NCBI GenBank assembly: GCA_937916485.1
Contig: CALFSV010000153.1
Span: 1-16,764 of the forward strand
Direction of reading: 5' to 3'
Source: an uncultured Paracoccaceae bacterium
Lineage (GTDB): Bacteria > Pseudomonadota > Alphaproteobacteria > Rhodobacterales > Rhodobacteraceae
DNA: 16,764 bases
Numbering within the stretch: the first letter of the stretch is position 1; every line of letters begins with the position of its first letter. The position numbers were made by a program, and so were the translations under genes. Positions 1 to 6,640 of the stretch are shown piece by piece. The notes under the pieces are model-generated. The model searched no databases. It had not been told where the DNA came from and worked only from the letters and a program-made list of their open reading frames with translations.

Positions 1-23
1 ACTCATTTTCGCCCACTCACCCT

Positions 24-51
24 TTGCACTCAACCTACCCGTCCCCATATG
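24..51 (+). promoter_or_regulatory. Candidate sigma-70 promoter for the yajC-secDF leader
   Basis: A -35-like TTGCAC (24-29) and a -10-like CATATG (46-51) are separated by 16 bases. Transcription would start at about 57-59, which is exactly where a 9-bp RNA helix begins (57-65 with 114-122). That coincidence supports the call. The -10 box is weak, and no start site can be proved from sequence alone. Confidence 0.35.
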
Positions 52-56
52 CCCCT

Positions 57-180
57 AGGGGAGTGTTTCCGGCAAGGGTCGGCCCGCCATAGGGCGGCAT
101 CGGGCGCAGTTGCCATTCCCCTACTCGGGTCCTACAAGGACTGCGCGTTATTGACTGGGGCCCGGACAGGGGTCCGCCCC
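57..180 (+). ncRNA. Structured RNA leader, or small RNA, upstream of yajC
   Basis: This non-coding stretch folds into several strong helices. Bases 57-65 pair with 114-122 (9 bp with one G-U). That helix encloses a hairpin of 84-88 with 93-97. A second hairpin pairs 129-133 with 137-141. A third is very stable: 157-161 with 176-180, stacked on 164-167 with 172-175. The SRP RNA core is absent. No U-run follows the last hairpin, so it does not look like an ordinary intrinsic terminator. It could be the 5' leader of the yajC-secDF-ccm transcript or an independent small RNA. I do not recognise the family. Confidence 0.35.
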
Positions 181-203
181 GCTGACCAGACAGAAGGACC
201 GCC

Positions 204-485
204 ATGCAAGGCTTTGAATCCCTTATTCCGCTAATCCTGATTTTCGGGATCATGTATTTCTTGCTGATCCGCCCCCAGCAAAAAAAGCTTAAAGAGCATC
301 AGGCAATGGTTGCGGCTCTGCGTCGTGGCGACCAGGTCATCACCCAGGGCGGCCTGATCGGCAAGGTGACCAAGGTCAAGGACGACAATGAGGTCGAGGT
401 CGAGATCGCGACTGGCGTGAGCGTTCGTGTCGTCCGCTCGACTATCGCGACGGTCACCAGCAAGACCGAGCCTGCCAAAGTCTGA
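204..485 (+). CDS. yajC: YajC, Sec translocon accessory subunit
   Basis: This 93-residue inner-membrane protein has one N-terminal membrane segment (about residues 6-23). The family hallmark IRPQQKK follows directly at the cytoplasmic face. Next comes a small soluble domain with the typical GDQVITQGGLIGKV stretch (about 42-55). YajC associates with SecD and SecF, which improve Sec-dependent protein export. Its length is normal for the family. AAGGA sits about 5 bases upstream of the ATG and supports this start. secD and secF follow in the usual order, and a hairpin lies in the 89-base gap before secD. Confidence 0.96.
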   Translation: MQGFESLIPLILIFGIMYFLLIRPQQKKLKEHQAMVAALRRGDQVITQGGLIGKVTKVKDDNEVEVEIATGVSVRVVRSTIATVTSKTEPAKV

Positions 486-501
486 TCTGCCCCTTTCATA
501 A

Positions 502-537
502 CCGGGGCGCCTGCTGAGCCGGGTGTGCGCGCCCCGG
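502..537 (+). promoter_or_regulatory. Intercistronic hairpin between yajC and secD
   Basis: Bases 502-510 and 529-537 form a perfect 9-bp GC-rich inverted repeat around an 18-base loop. It lies between the yajC stop and the secD start. No U-run follows, so full termination is unlikely. An mRNA-stabilising or partial-attenuation role, tuning YajC against SecDF, is inference. Confidence 0.45.
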
Positions 538-574
538 AATGTTCCGTCCCGGTCGCAGTCGAAAGCCCTGATCT

Positions 575-2236
575 ATGCTCCAGTTCAGTCTATGGAAACG
601 TCTGGTCATCCTTGTGGTGGTTCTGACCGGATTGAGCCTGGCACTGCCGAATGCCTTTTACAGCCGGGTCGAGCAGGCCAATGACGCCCGTGCGGTTATC
701 GACACCGGGCGCACTGATGCCCTGCTTGAGGCCGAAGCGGCGCTTTGGCCATCTTTCCTGCCCTCAGGTCTTGTCAATCTTGGCCTCGACCTGCGGGGTG
801 GGGCCCATCTTCTAGCCGAAGTGTCGGTAAGCGATGTTTACGCCAGCCGGATGGACGCCCTGTGGCCCGAGGCCCGCGATGTGCTGGCCGCCGAGCGGGA
901 CGTGGTGGGCTTTGTCACCCGCGAGGACGGTCCTGCCGATGAGTTGCGGGTCCGCATCTCGAACGTTGATGGCGCCGCCCGGGCGCTGGAACTGGCCCGG
1001 GGCCTGTCCCGACCGGTGGTCAGCCTGACTGGCGTCGGGTCTTCCGATATCGAGGTGACCGCCGACGGGACGCTTCTGATCTTTCGCCTGAGCGAGGCAG
1101 AGCAGCTCGCCACCGACGACCGCACCATGCAGCAGGCGCTCGAGATCGTCCGCCGCCGGATCGACGAGGCGGGCACCCGCGAACCCACCATCCAGCGCCA
1201 GGGCGACGATCGTATCCTGATCCAGGTGCCCGGCGTCGGATCTGCGCAAGAGGTCAAGGACCTGATCGGGACAACGGCTCAACTGACCTTCAATGCGGTC
1301 GTCAACCGCACGACCGACCCGTCTGCGGTCGCTGGTGCGGGCAACCTGTTGGTGCCGTCCCTTGATGAAGAGGGGGTCTACTATATTCTTGAGCGATCCC
1401 CTGTGGTGACGGGCGAAGAGTTGGTCGATGCCCAACCCGCCTTTGACCAGAACGGGCGCCCCGCGGTCAACTTCCGCTTTAACCCGACCGGTGCGCGCGC
1501 CTTTGGCGACTATACGGCTGAGAATATCGGGGCGCCCTTTGCCATCGTGCTGGACAACGAAGTCATCTCGGCCCCGACGATCCAAAGCCACATTCCGGGC
1601 GGGTCCGGCATCATCACCGGTAATTTCACCATCGAGGAATCGACCAATCTGGCGGTTCTGTTGCGGGCCGGCGCCTTGCCTGCAGGCCTGACGTTCCTGG
1701 AAGAACGGACCATCGGGCCCGAGCTTGGCCAGGACAGCATCGACAAGGGCAAGCTGGCCGCCGGTGTTGGCGCAGTTCTGGTCGTTGGCTTTATGGCGCT
1801 AAGCTATGGTCTGTTCGGCTGGTTTGCCAATATCGCCTTGGCGATCAACGTCTGCCTGATCTTTGGGGTGCTGTCGCTATTGGGCGCCACGCTGACCCTT
1901 CCGGGCATTGCAGGGATCGTCCTGACCATCGGTATGGCGGTCGATGCCAACGTGCTGATCTTTGAACGTATCCGCGAAGAGCTGCGCACCGCCAAGGGCC
2001 CGGCCCGGGCGATCGAGCTGGGCTATGAGCGGGCGCTGTCGGCCATTCTGGACAGTAACATCACCACCCTGATCACGGCGACGATCCTTTATGCGCTTGG
2101 GTCGGGTCCGGTGCGGGGCTTTGCCATCACGCTGGGGCTTGGCATCCTGACGTCGGTCTTTTCGGCGATCTTCGTTACCCGTCTTCTTATTGTCTGGTGG
2201 TTCTCGCGCCGCCGTCCCAAAACCATCGAGGTCTGA
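575..2236 (+). CDS. secD: SecD, protein translocase subunit
   Basis: SecD is the 553-residue RND-family subunit that, with SecF, uses the proton gradient to help release and pull proteins across the inner membrane. An N-terminal membrane helix (about residues 8-27) precedes a large periplasmic region that includes DLRGGAHLL at 72-80. A second periplasmic domain ends in the conserved AGALPAGLTFLEERTIGPELG region. Five C-terminal membrane helices contain VDANVLIFERIREEL. The length is typical of stand-alone alphaproteobacterial SecD. The ATG has only a weak purine-rich upstream stretch (GAAAG). The product begins in the usual way with a short cytoplasmic tail before the first helix. secF begins 4 bases after the stop. 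Confidence 0.97.
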   Translation: MLQFSLWKRLVILVVVLTGLSLALPNAFYSRVEQANDARAVIDTGRTDALLEAEAALWPSFLPSGLVNLGLDLRGGAHLLAEVSVSDVYASRMDALWPEARDVLAAERDVVGFVTREDGPADELRVRISNVDGAARALELARGLSRPVVSLTGVGSSDIEVTADGTLLIFRLSEAEQLATDDRTMQQALEIVRRRIDEAGTREPTIQRQGDDRILIQVPGVGSAQEVKDLIGTTAQLTFNAVVNRTTDPSAVAGAGNLLVPSLDEEGVYYILERSPVVTGEELVDAQPAFDQNGRPAVNFRFNPTGARAFGDYTAENIGAPFAIVLDNEVISAPTIQSHIPGGSGIITGNFTIEESTNLAVLLRAGALPAGLTFLEERTIGPELGQDSIDKGKLAAGVGAVLVVGFMALSYGLFGWFANIALAINVCLIFGVLSLLGATLTLPGIAGIVLTIGMAVDANVLIFERIREELRTAKGPARAIELGYERALSAILDSNITTLITATILYALGSGPVRGFAITLGLGILTSVFSAIFVTRLLIVWWFSRRRPKTIEV

Positions 2237-2240
2237 TCTG

Positions 2241-3209
2241 ATGCGCCTGCGCCTGGTACCCGACAACACCAAGATCGACTTTTTCGGCTATGCCCGAGCC
2301 ACCTTCGGCGCCTCGGTCGTCCTGCTGATCGCCTCGGTGATCGCCTTTCTCGTGATGGGTCTAAACTTCGGCATCGATTTCCGGGGCGGCACGACGATCC
2401 GGACGGAATCGGTTCAGGCCGTCGATGTGGGGGCCTACCGGGCGGCGATTGACCCCCTGAACCTGGGCGATGTGACGATCACCGAGGTGTTCGATCCCAC
2501 CTTCCGCGAGGATCAGAACGTGGCGATGATCCGCATCCAGGCCCAGGCGGGCGAGGAGAGCGTGGCGGGCGAGACGGTTCTGGCGGTCGAGGCAGCCCTG
2601 CAGGCGGTTGATCCCTCGATCACCTTTCCGGCTGTGGAAAGCGTCGGCCCCAAGGTATCGGGCGAGCTGATCCGGACCGCGATTATGGCGGTGGTCGGAG
2701 CGCTTGTGGCCATCGTGATCTATATCTGGCTGCGCTTCGAATGGCAGTTTGCCGTGGGCGCTGTCGCGGCCCTTGTGCACGACGTCGGCCTGACGATCGG
2801 CCTTTTTGCCCTTTTGCAGATCAAGTTCGATCTTGCGATCATCGCGGCGCTTTTGACCATTGTGGGGTATTCGATCAACGATACCGTCGTGGTGTTTGAC
2901 CGGGCGCGGGAAAACCTGCGCAAGTACAAGGTCATGCCGCTTAGGGAGGTGCTGAACCTGTCGGCCAACGAAACCTTGAGCCGGACCATCATGACCTCGG
3001 GCACCACGCTTCTGGCCCTGATCGCCTTGCTGGTGCTGGGCGGCGACGTCATCCGGGGCTTTGTCTTTGCGATCACCTGGGGCATCGTTGTGGGCACCTA
3101 TTCGTCCATCTATGTGGCCAAGAACGTGGTCCTGATGCTGGGCGTCAAGCGCGACTGGTCGGGTGTGAAGCGCCCGGTGGGGAACAAATACTCGGACATC
3201 GACGCCTGA
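2241..3209 (+). CDS. secF: SecF, protein translocase subunit
   Basis: SecF, 322 residues from this start, is the partner of SecD in the SecDF-YajC complex of the inner membrane. The first membrane helix (about 21-41) is followed by the signature GIDFRGGTTI (44-53). After the periplasmic domain comes the conserved VGPKVSGELI turn and five membrane helices. These contain YSINDTVVVFDRARENLRK and SRTIMTSGTTLLAL, both diagnostic. I chose the ATG at 2241 rather than an upstream in-frame ATG because it gives the family N-terminus. It lies 4 bases after the secD stop, with GAGG inside the end of secD as a ribosome-binding site. Translation is probably coupled to secD. Confidence 0.96.
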   Translation: MRLRLVPDNTKIDFFGYARATFGASVVLLIASVIAFLVMGLNFGIDFRGGTTIRTESVQAVDVGAYRAAIDPLNLGDVTITEVFDPTFREDQNVAMIRIQAQAGEESVAGETVLAVEAALQAVDPSITFPAVESVGPKVSGELIRTAIMAVVGALVAIVIYIWLRFEWQFAVGAVAALVHDVGLTIGLFALLQIKFDLAIIAALLTIVGYSINDTVVVFDRARENLRKYKVMPLREVLNLSANETLSRTIMTSGTTLLALIALLVLGGDVIRGFVFAITWGIVVGTYSSIYVAKNVVLMLGVKRDWSGVKRPVGNKYSDIDA

Positions 3210-3229
3210 TCCTTCTGGGTGGTGGTCCG

Positions 3230-3260
3230 TTTTTTGAGTATTTGGAACGAAGCGAAGGGG
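3230..3260 (+). other. T-run plus GAGTATTT element before the Mth938-like gene
   Basis: The gap between secF and the next gene holds a T6 run leading into GAGTATTT (3236-3243), then a purine-rich stretch ending in GAAGGGG. From memory, not checked, near-identical strings of this type recur between genes of many Rhodobacteraceae. Its function is unknown to me; it overlaps the likely ribosome-binding region of the next gene. Confidence 0.35.
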
Positions 3261-3267
3261 CAGGGCG

Positions 3268-3621
3268 ATGCGTCTGAATGAGATCCGATATACCGATGCC
3301 GTGCCAGTTAATGGCTATGGCCCCGGCTTTTTCCGCATCGGTGGCAAGGTGCATGAAGGCCCGGTTATGGTCAGCGGTGCGGGTGTGGCGCCCTGGGGCG
3401 GGTTTGAGGACATCGCGGGCCCCCTGGCCCTCGTGGAGGGGCTTGACGTGCTGTTCGTCGGTACGGGGGCCGAGATCGCCCATGTTCCGGCGTCCTTCCG
3501 CAAGGCATTGGAAGACGCTGGTGTCGGGGTGGAGAGCATGGCCTCTCCGGCGGCCTGCCGCACCTTCAACGTGCTCTTGAGCGAGGGGCGGCGGGTCGGC
3601 CTGGCCCTGATCCCGGTCTGA
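3268..3621 (+). CDS. Mth938-like domain protein (NDUFAF3 family)
   Basis: This 117-residue protein is a compact single-domain member of the Mth938/DUF498 family. It shows the family's central GLDVLFVGTGAEI strand-loop (about residues 58-70). It also has the later pattern of a short helix, then GVGVESMASPAACRTFNVLLSEGRRV. There is no signal peptide or membrane segment. The mitochondrial homologue NDUFAF3 is a complex I assembly factor. Its bacterial relatives are known to sit beside yajC-secDF, as here. A role in inserting or assembling respiratory membrane proteins is therefore plausible but inferred. AAGGGG lies about 9 bases upstream of the ATG. ccmA follows 2 bases after the stop. Confidence 0.88.
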   Translation: MRLNEIRYTDAVPVNGYGPGFFRIGGKVHEGPVMVSGAGVAPWGGFEDIAGPLALVEGLDVLFVGTGAEIAHVPASFRKALEDAGVGVESMASPAACRTFNVLLSEGRRVGLALIPV

Positions 3622-3623
3622 AC

Positions 3624-4271
3624 ATGGCGGTGGCCCGTAGGGACGGCGCTGGTACGGGCCTGGTGGTTTCGGGACTGGCTGTTGCACGGGGTGGTATCCC
3701 GGTGCTTGAGGGTCTGTCGTTTTCGGTGCCAGCCGGGGCGGCCCTGATCCTGCGCGGCCCCAACGGGATCGGCAAGACGACGCTTTTGCGCACCCTGGCC
3801 GGTTTGCAGCCGCCCCTTGCCGGCACTGTGACGGGCGCCGATGAGGATGCCGCCTATGCCAGCCACGCGGACGGTGTGAAGGCCACCCTGAGCGTGACCG
3901 AGAATCTTGCATTCTGGGCCGAGGTTTATGGCCGAACCTTGCCCCAGGACGTGTTCGCGGCTTTTGACCTTGAAACGCTACGGGACCGGGCGGCGGGCAC
4001 CCTGTCCTCGGGTCAGACCCGCCGGCTGGGCCTCGCCCGCCTTGGGGTCATCGGCCGTTCGGTCCTGTTCCTGGATGAGCCGACGAACTCCCTGGATGCG
4101 TTTTCTGTGCGCCTCTTTGCCGATTGGTTGAGGCACCGGCATCTGGCTTCGGGCGGGATCGCGGTCATCGCGACCCATATCGACCTTGGCATCGACGCCC
4201 CGATCCTGGAGTTGAGCCCCTATGTGGCGGCCCCTGACGCCTCGGGCGGGTCCGACGAGGCGTTTCTGTGA
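3624..4271 (+). CDS. ccmA: CcmA, ATPase of the heme-handling ABC complex
   Basis: CcmA (HelA in Rhodobacter) is the cytoplasmic ATPase of the CcmABCD complex. That complex releases heme-loaded CcmE during cytochrome c maturation. The 215-residue sequence has Walker A GPNGIGKTT (45-53, Lys51), signature LSSGQ (127-131), Walker B LFLDEP (148-153, catalytic Glu152) and the switch His185 in IATH. The length is normal. The start is not certain: the ATG lies 2 bases after the preceding stop with no clear Shine-Dalgarno sequence, and several GTG codons follow in frame. The stop overlaps the ccmB GTG start as GTGA, showing translational coupling. Confidence 0.95.
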   Translation: MAVARRDGAGTGLVVSGLAVARGGIPVLEGLSFSVPAGAALILRGPNGIGKTTLLRTLAGLQPPLAGTVTGADEDAAYASHADGVKATLSVTENLAFWAEVYGRTLPQDVFAAFDLETLRDRAAGTLSSGQTRRLGLARLGVIGRSVLFLDEPTNSLDAFSVRLFADWLRHRHLASGGIAVIATHIDLGIDAPILELSPYVAAPDASGGSDEAFL

Positions 4272-4924
4272 AGGCCTTGATCCTGCGCGACCTGCGCCTT
4301 GCCATACGGGCGGGTGGGGGCTTTGGCCTTGGGCTTGCCTTCTTTCTCATCGTGATCGTGCTGGTGCCCTTTGGGGTTGGCCCCGAGGCGGCGGTGTTGC
4401 GCCGGATTGCCCCGGGAATTCTTTGGGTCGCGGCGCTGCTGGCCGCCCTGCTTTCCCTCGACCGGATATTTGCGCTGGATCACGAGGACGGATCATTGCC
4501 ACTGCTTGCAACGGCGCCCTTGCCTTTGGAGAGTGTGGCCCTGGCCAAGGCCATCGCCCATTGGATCACGACAGGTCTGCCCCTGACGCTGGCCGCCCCG
4601 GGGCTTGGGTTCCTGTTGAACCTGTCGCCTGCTGCCTATCCCTGGCTTTTTGGAGGGTTGGCCCTTGGAACTCCGGCCTTGTCCCTGATTGGCACCTTCG
4701 GGGCGGCTCTGACCGTCGGGCTGCGCAGGGGCGGGCTGTTGCTGTCGCTTTTGGTGCTGCCGCTTTACGTGCCGATCCTGATTTTTGGGGCCGAGGCCGC
4801 GCGGCGCGGCGGCGATGGGCTGGAGGCGACGGTGCCTCTGGTGTTCCTTGGAGGCATCGCCCTTGGGACGCTGGCCTTGATGCCCTTTGCCGCGGCGCTT
4901 GTGCTGCGGATCAATCTGAGGTGA
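4268..4924 (+). CDS. ccmB: CcmB, heme exporter membrane subunit
   Basis: CcmB (HelB) is the membrane subunit that pairs with the CcmA ATPase in cytochrome c maturation. The 218-residue protein is almost entirely hydrophobic, with about six membrane segments after a short cytoplasmic N-terminus (MKALILRDLRLAIR). It contains the family stretch LLALLSLDRIFALDHEDGSL region around residues 57-77, placed before the second half of the helices. The start is a GTG overlapping the ccmA stop by 4 bases. The length matches the family (about 220). Confidence 0.94.
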   Translation: MKALILRDLRLAIRAGGGFGLGLAFFLIVIVLVPFGVGPEAAVLRRIAPGILWVAALLAALLSLDRIFALDHEDGSLPLLATAPLPLESVALAKAIAHWITTGLPLTLAAPGLGFLLNLSPAAYPWLFGGLALGTPALSLIGTFGAALTVGLRRGGLLLSLLVLPLYVPILIFGAEAARRGGDGLEATVPLVFLGGIALGTLALMPFAAALVLRINLR

Positions 4925-4977
4925 CCTGCGGCAACTGGGCCATTGAGGCCAGGGCAGGGGAAGGATAGATAAACACG

Positions 4978-5718
4978 ATGTCGATCTGGGAATACGCCAA
5001 TCCAAAGAAGTTCGTCGAGACGACGACACCGCTCTTGCCCTGGACCTTCGGTCTGTCGGGTCTTTGCCTTGTCGGCGGTCTGATCTGGGGGTTCTTCTTT
5101 ACACCCGATGACTACCGGCAAGGGGCGACGGTCAAGATCATTTATCTGCATGTGCCCTCGGCCCTTATGGCGATAAATGCCTGGCTCATGATGCTTGTTG
5201 CCTCGCTTATCTGGCTGGTTCGGAGGCACCATGTGAGTGCGCTTGCGGCCCGCGCGGCGGCGCCGGTTGGGGTGACGATGACGCTTGTGGCACTGGTGAC
5301 CGGGGCCATATGGGGGCAGCCGATGTGGGGCACCTGGTGGGCCTGGGATCCGCGGCTGACCTCGTTTCTGATCCTGTTCCTGTTCTACCTTGGCTACATG
5401 GCGCTGTGGGAGGCGATCGCCGACCCCGACACCGCCGCCGATCTGACCAGCGTGCTTTGCATCGTTGGATCTGTCTTTGCGTTGCTCAGCCGCTACGCGG
5501 TCAACTTCTGGAACCAGGGGCTGCACCAGGGGGCATCGCTGTCACTGGACGCGGAAAAGAACGTGGCTGACATCTTTTACTATCCGCTGCTTGCCTGCAT
5601 TGCGGGGTTTGTCCTGCTGTTCATCGCGCTTGTTCTGATGCGGACCCGGACCGAGATCCGGGTCAGGCGGATACGCGCGCTCGAACTGCGGGCGCGCCGG
5701 GCGGAGGCAAGGACATGA
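4978..5718 (+). CDS. ccmC: CcmC, heme-binding protein delivering heme to CcmE
   Basis: CcmC (HelC) binds heme at the periplasmic face of the inner membrane and helps attach it to CcmE. The 246-residue protein has six membrane helices and the tryptophan-rich WWAWDP motif (WGTWWAWD at 117-124), the hallmark of heme-handling proteins. Two likely axial heme ligands are visible: His58 in IYLHVPSA and His183 in GLHQGASLS. These match the two conserved histidines of the family. GGGGAAGG lies about 13 bases upstream of the ATG, slightly far for a Shine-Dalgarno sequence. The stop overlaps the ccmD start as ATGA. Confidence 0.96.
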   Translation: MSIWEYANPKKFVETTTPLLPWTFGLSGLCLVGGLIWGFFFTPDDYRQGATVKIIYLHVPSALMAINAWLMMLVASLIWLVRRHHVSALAARAAAPVGVTMTLVALVTGAIWGQPMWGTWWAWDPRLTSFLILFLFYLGYMALWEAIADPDTAADLTSVLCIVGSVFALLSRYAVNFWNQGLHQGASLSLDAEKNVADIFYYPLLACIAGFVLLFIALVLMRTRTEIRVRRIRALELRARRAEART

Positions 5719-5867
5719 TGCCGGACCTTGGTCCCTATGCCGGGCCGGTGATCTGGGCCTATGTGGCAAGCATCGGGCTGATCCTCGTCCTCGTGCTGGC
5801 CAGTTGGCGACGGGCGGTGCGGATCCGCCGGGCGCTTGAAAAGGCGGAAGGGCAAAGCCGTGGCTAA
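5715..5867 (+). CDS. ccmD: CcmD, small membrane subunit of the heme complex
   Basis: This 50-residue protein fills the interval between ccmC and ccmG. It starts MMPDLGPYAGPVIWAYVAS, has one membrane segment (about residues 11-30), then a basic cytoplasmic tail (WRRAVRIRRALEKAEG). The conserved PYAG-x-I/V-W-x-AY pattern is diagnostic of CcmD, which helps release holo-CcmE from CcmABC. The ATG at 5715 overlaps the ccmC stop as ATGA; a second ATG at 5718 is equally possible. Its last 8 bases overlap the preferred GTG start of ccmG. In Rhodobacter the equivalent small gene lies between helC and helX. Confidence 0.92.
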   Translation: MMPDLGPYAGPVIWAYVASIGLILVLVLASWRRAVRIRRALEKAEGQSRG

Positions 5868-6414
5868 AATCTCCCCCCTGATGCTGGCGCCCCCCGTCGT
5901 CTTTGCCGCCCTGGCAGGTCTGTTCTTCGTAGGCATGATGCGGGACAATCCCAATGAGCTGCCATCCACGTTCATCGGACGGCCCGCCCCCCCGCTCCCG
6001 CAAGAGCCCTTGCCCGGAACACCCCTTCTGACCAGGGATGACATCGAAGCGGGCGAAATCACCATCGTCAACTACTGGGCAAGCTGGTGCCCGCCCTGCC
6101 GGGCAGAGCATCCGACACTGCACGCCTTGGCAAATCAGGGATACCGGGTCGCTGGCCTCAACTTCCGGGACGAGGCGGACAATGCGCTGAGCTATTTGGC
6201 GGATGAAGGGGACCCCTTCTTTGCTACAGGTTTCGACCCTCGCGGACGGACCTCGATAGACTGGGGGGTCACCGCCCCGCCTGAAACTTTCATACTCGAT
6301 GGTGAGGGAACGGTGCTGTTCCGGTTCACCGGGCCGATGGTCGGCTCCGACTATGAACAGCGTTTCCTGCCCGCACTCCGCGAAGCCGAAGCACTCCAGG
6401 CCTCGGGCGGCTGA
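5860..6414 (+). CDS. ccmG: CcmG/DsbE, thioredoxin-like apocytochrome c reductase
   Basis: CcmG (HelX) is a membrane-anchored periplasmic thioredoxin-like protein that keeps the CXXCH heme-binding cysteines of apocytochrome c reduced. From the GTG at 5860 it is 184 residues. It has an N-terminal anchor (about 7-26), the active site WCPPC with Cys77 and Cys80, and the family-specific GVTAPPETF loop with the cis-proline region near 140-142. I prefer GTG 5860 over an upstream TTG at 5836 because GGAAGGG sits 7 bases before it and the product begins MAKISPL, directly before the anchor. It is the last gene of the + strand block. Confidence 0.94.
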   Translation: MAKISPLMLAPPVVFAALAGLFFVGMMRDNPNELPSTFIGRPAPPLPQEPLPGTPLLTRDDIEAGEITIVNYWASWCPPCRAEHPTLHALANQGYRVAGLNFRDEADNALSYLADEGDPFFATGFDPRGRTSIDWGVTAPPETFILDGEGTVLFRFTGPMVGSDYEQRFLPALREAEALQASGG

Positions 6415-6431
6415 AAGGCAGGCCCTTGCGA

Positions 6432-6450
6432 TGATGATCAGGGGTCATCA
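6432..6450 (+). terminator. Weak hairpin after ccmG
   Basis: TGATGA (6432-6437) and TCATCA (6445-6450) form a 6-bp stem with a 7-base loop, 18 bases after the ccmG stop. There is no U-run. A second hairpin with a GCAA tetraloop (6556-6561 with 6566-6571) lies further down. Either could mark the 3' end of the secDF-ccm transcript, but neither is a convincing intrinsic terminator. Confidence 0.25.
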
Positions 6451-6578
6451 GGCAGCATTCCGATAGCCGCAGCCGGTCAGAGAACGCGCCCCAGTGTCCC
6501 GGTGCCCCACCATGCTCATCTCGCTACAAGTATCCCCGCCGGAGGCAATTCGGAGCGGGCCGCAAGGCCCGAGACACG

Positions 6579-6606
6579 AAAAAGCTGCGCCCCCGTGAGG
6601 GGGCGC
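6579..6606 (-). terminator. Intrinsic terminator of acnA
   Basis: Reading the - strand, a perfect 8-bp stem (6599-6606 with 6587-6594) closed by a four-base loop is followed within 3 bases by five U residues (complement of 6579-6583). It begins 35 bases after the acnA stop. This is the best intrinsic terminator in the window. Confidence 0.85.
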
Positions 6607-6640
6607 GACCTTGTGTCAAACCGACCAAATGGCTGTAGGC

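Noticed and set aside
57..180. SRP RNA (4.5S) gene
   Set aside because: The conserved GGAAG...AGCA core loop is absent on both strands, although the helices look RNA-like.
812..1591. - strand ORF (259 codons) inside secD
   Set aside because: It is a shadow frame of the secD coding sequence with no recognisable family and no ribosome-binding site.
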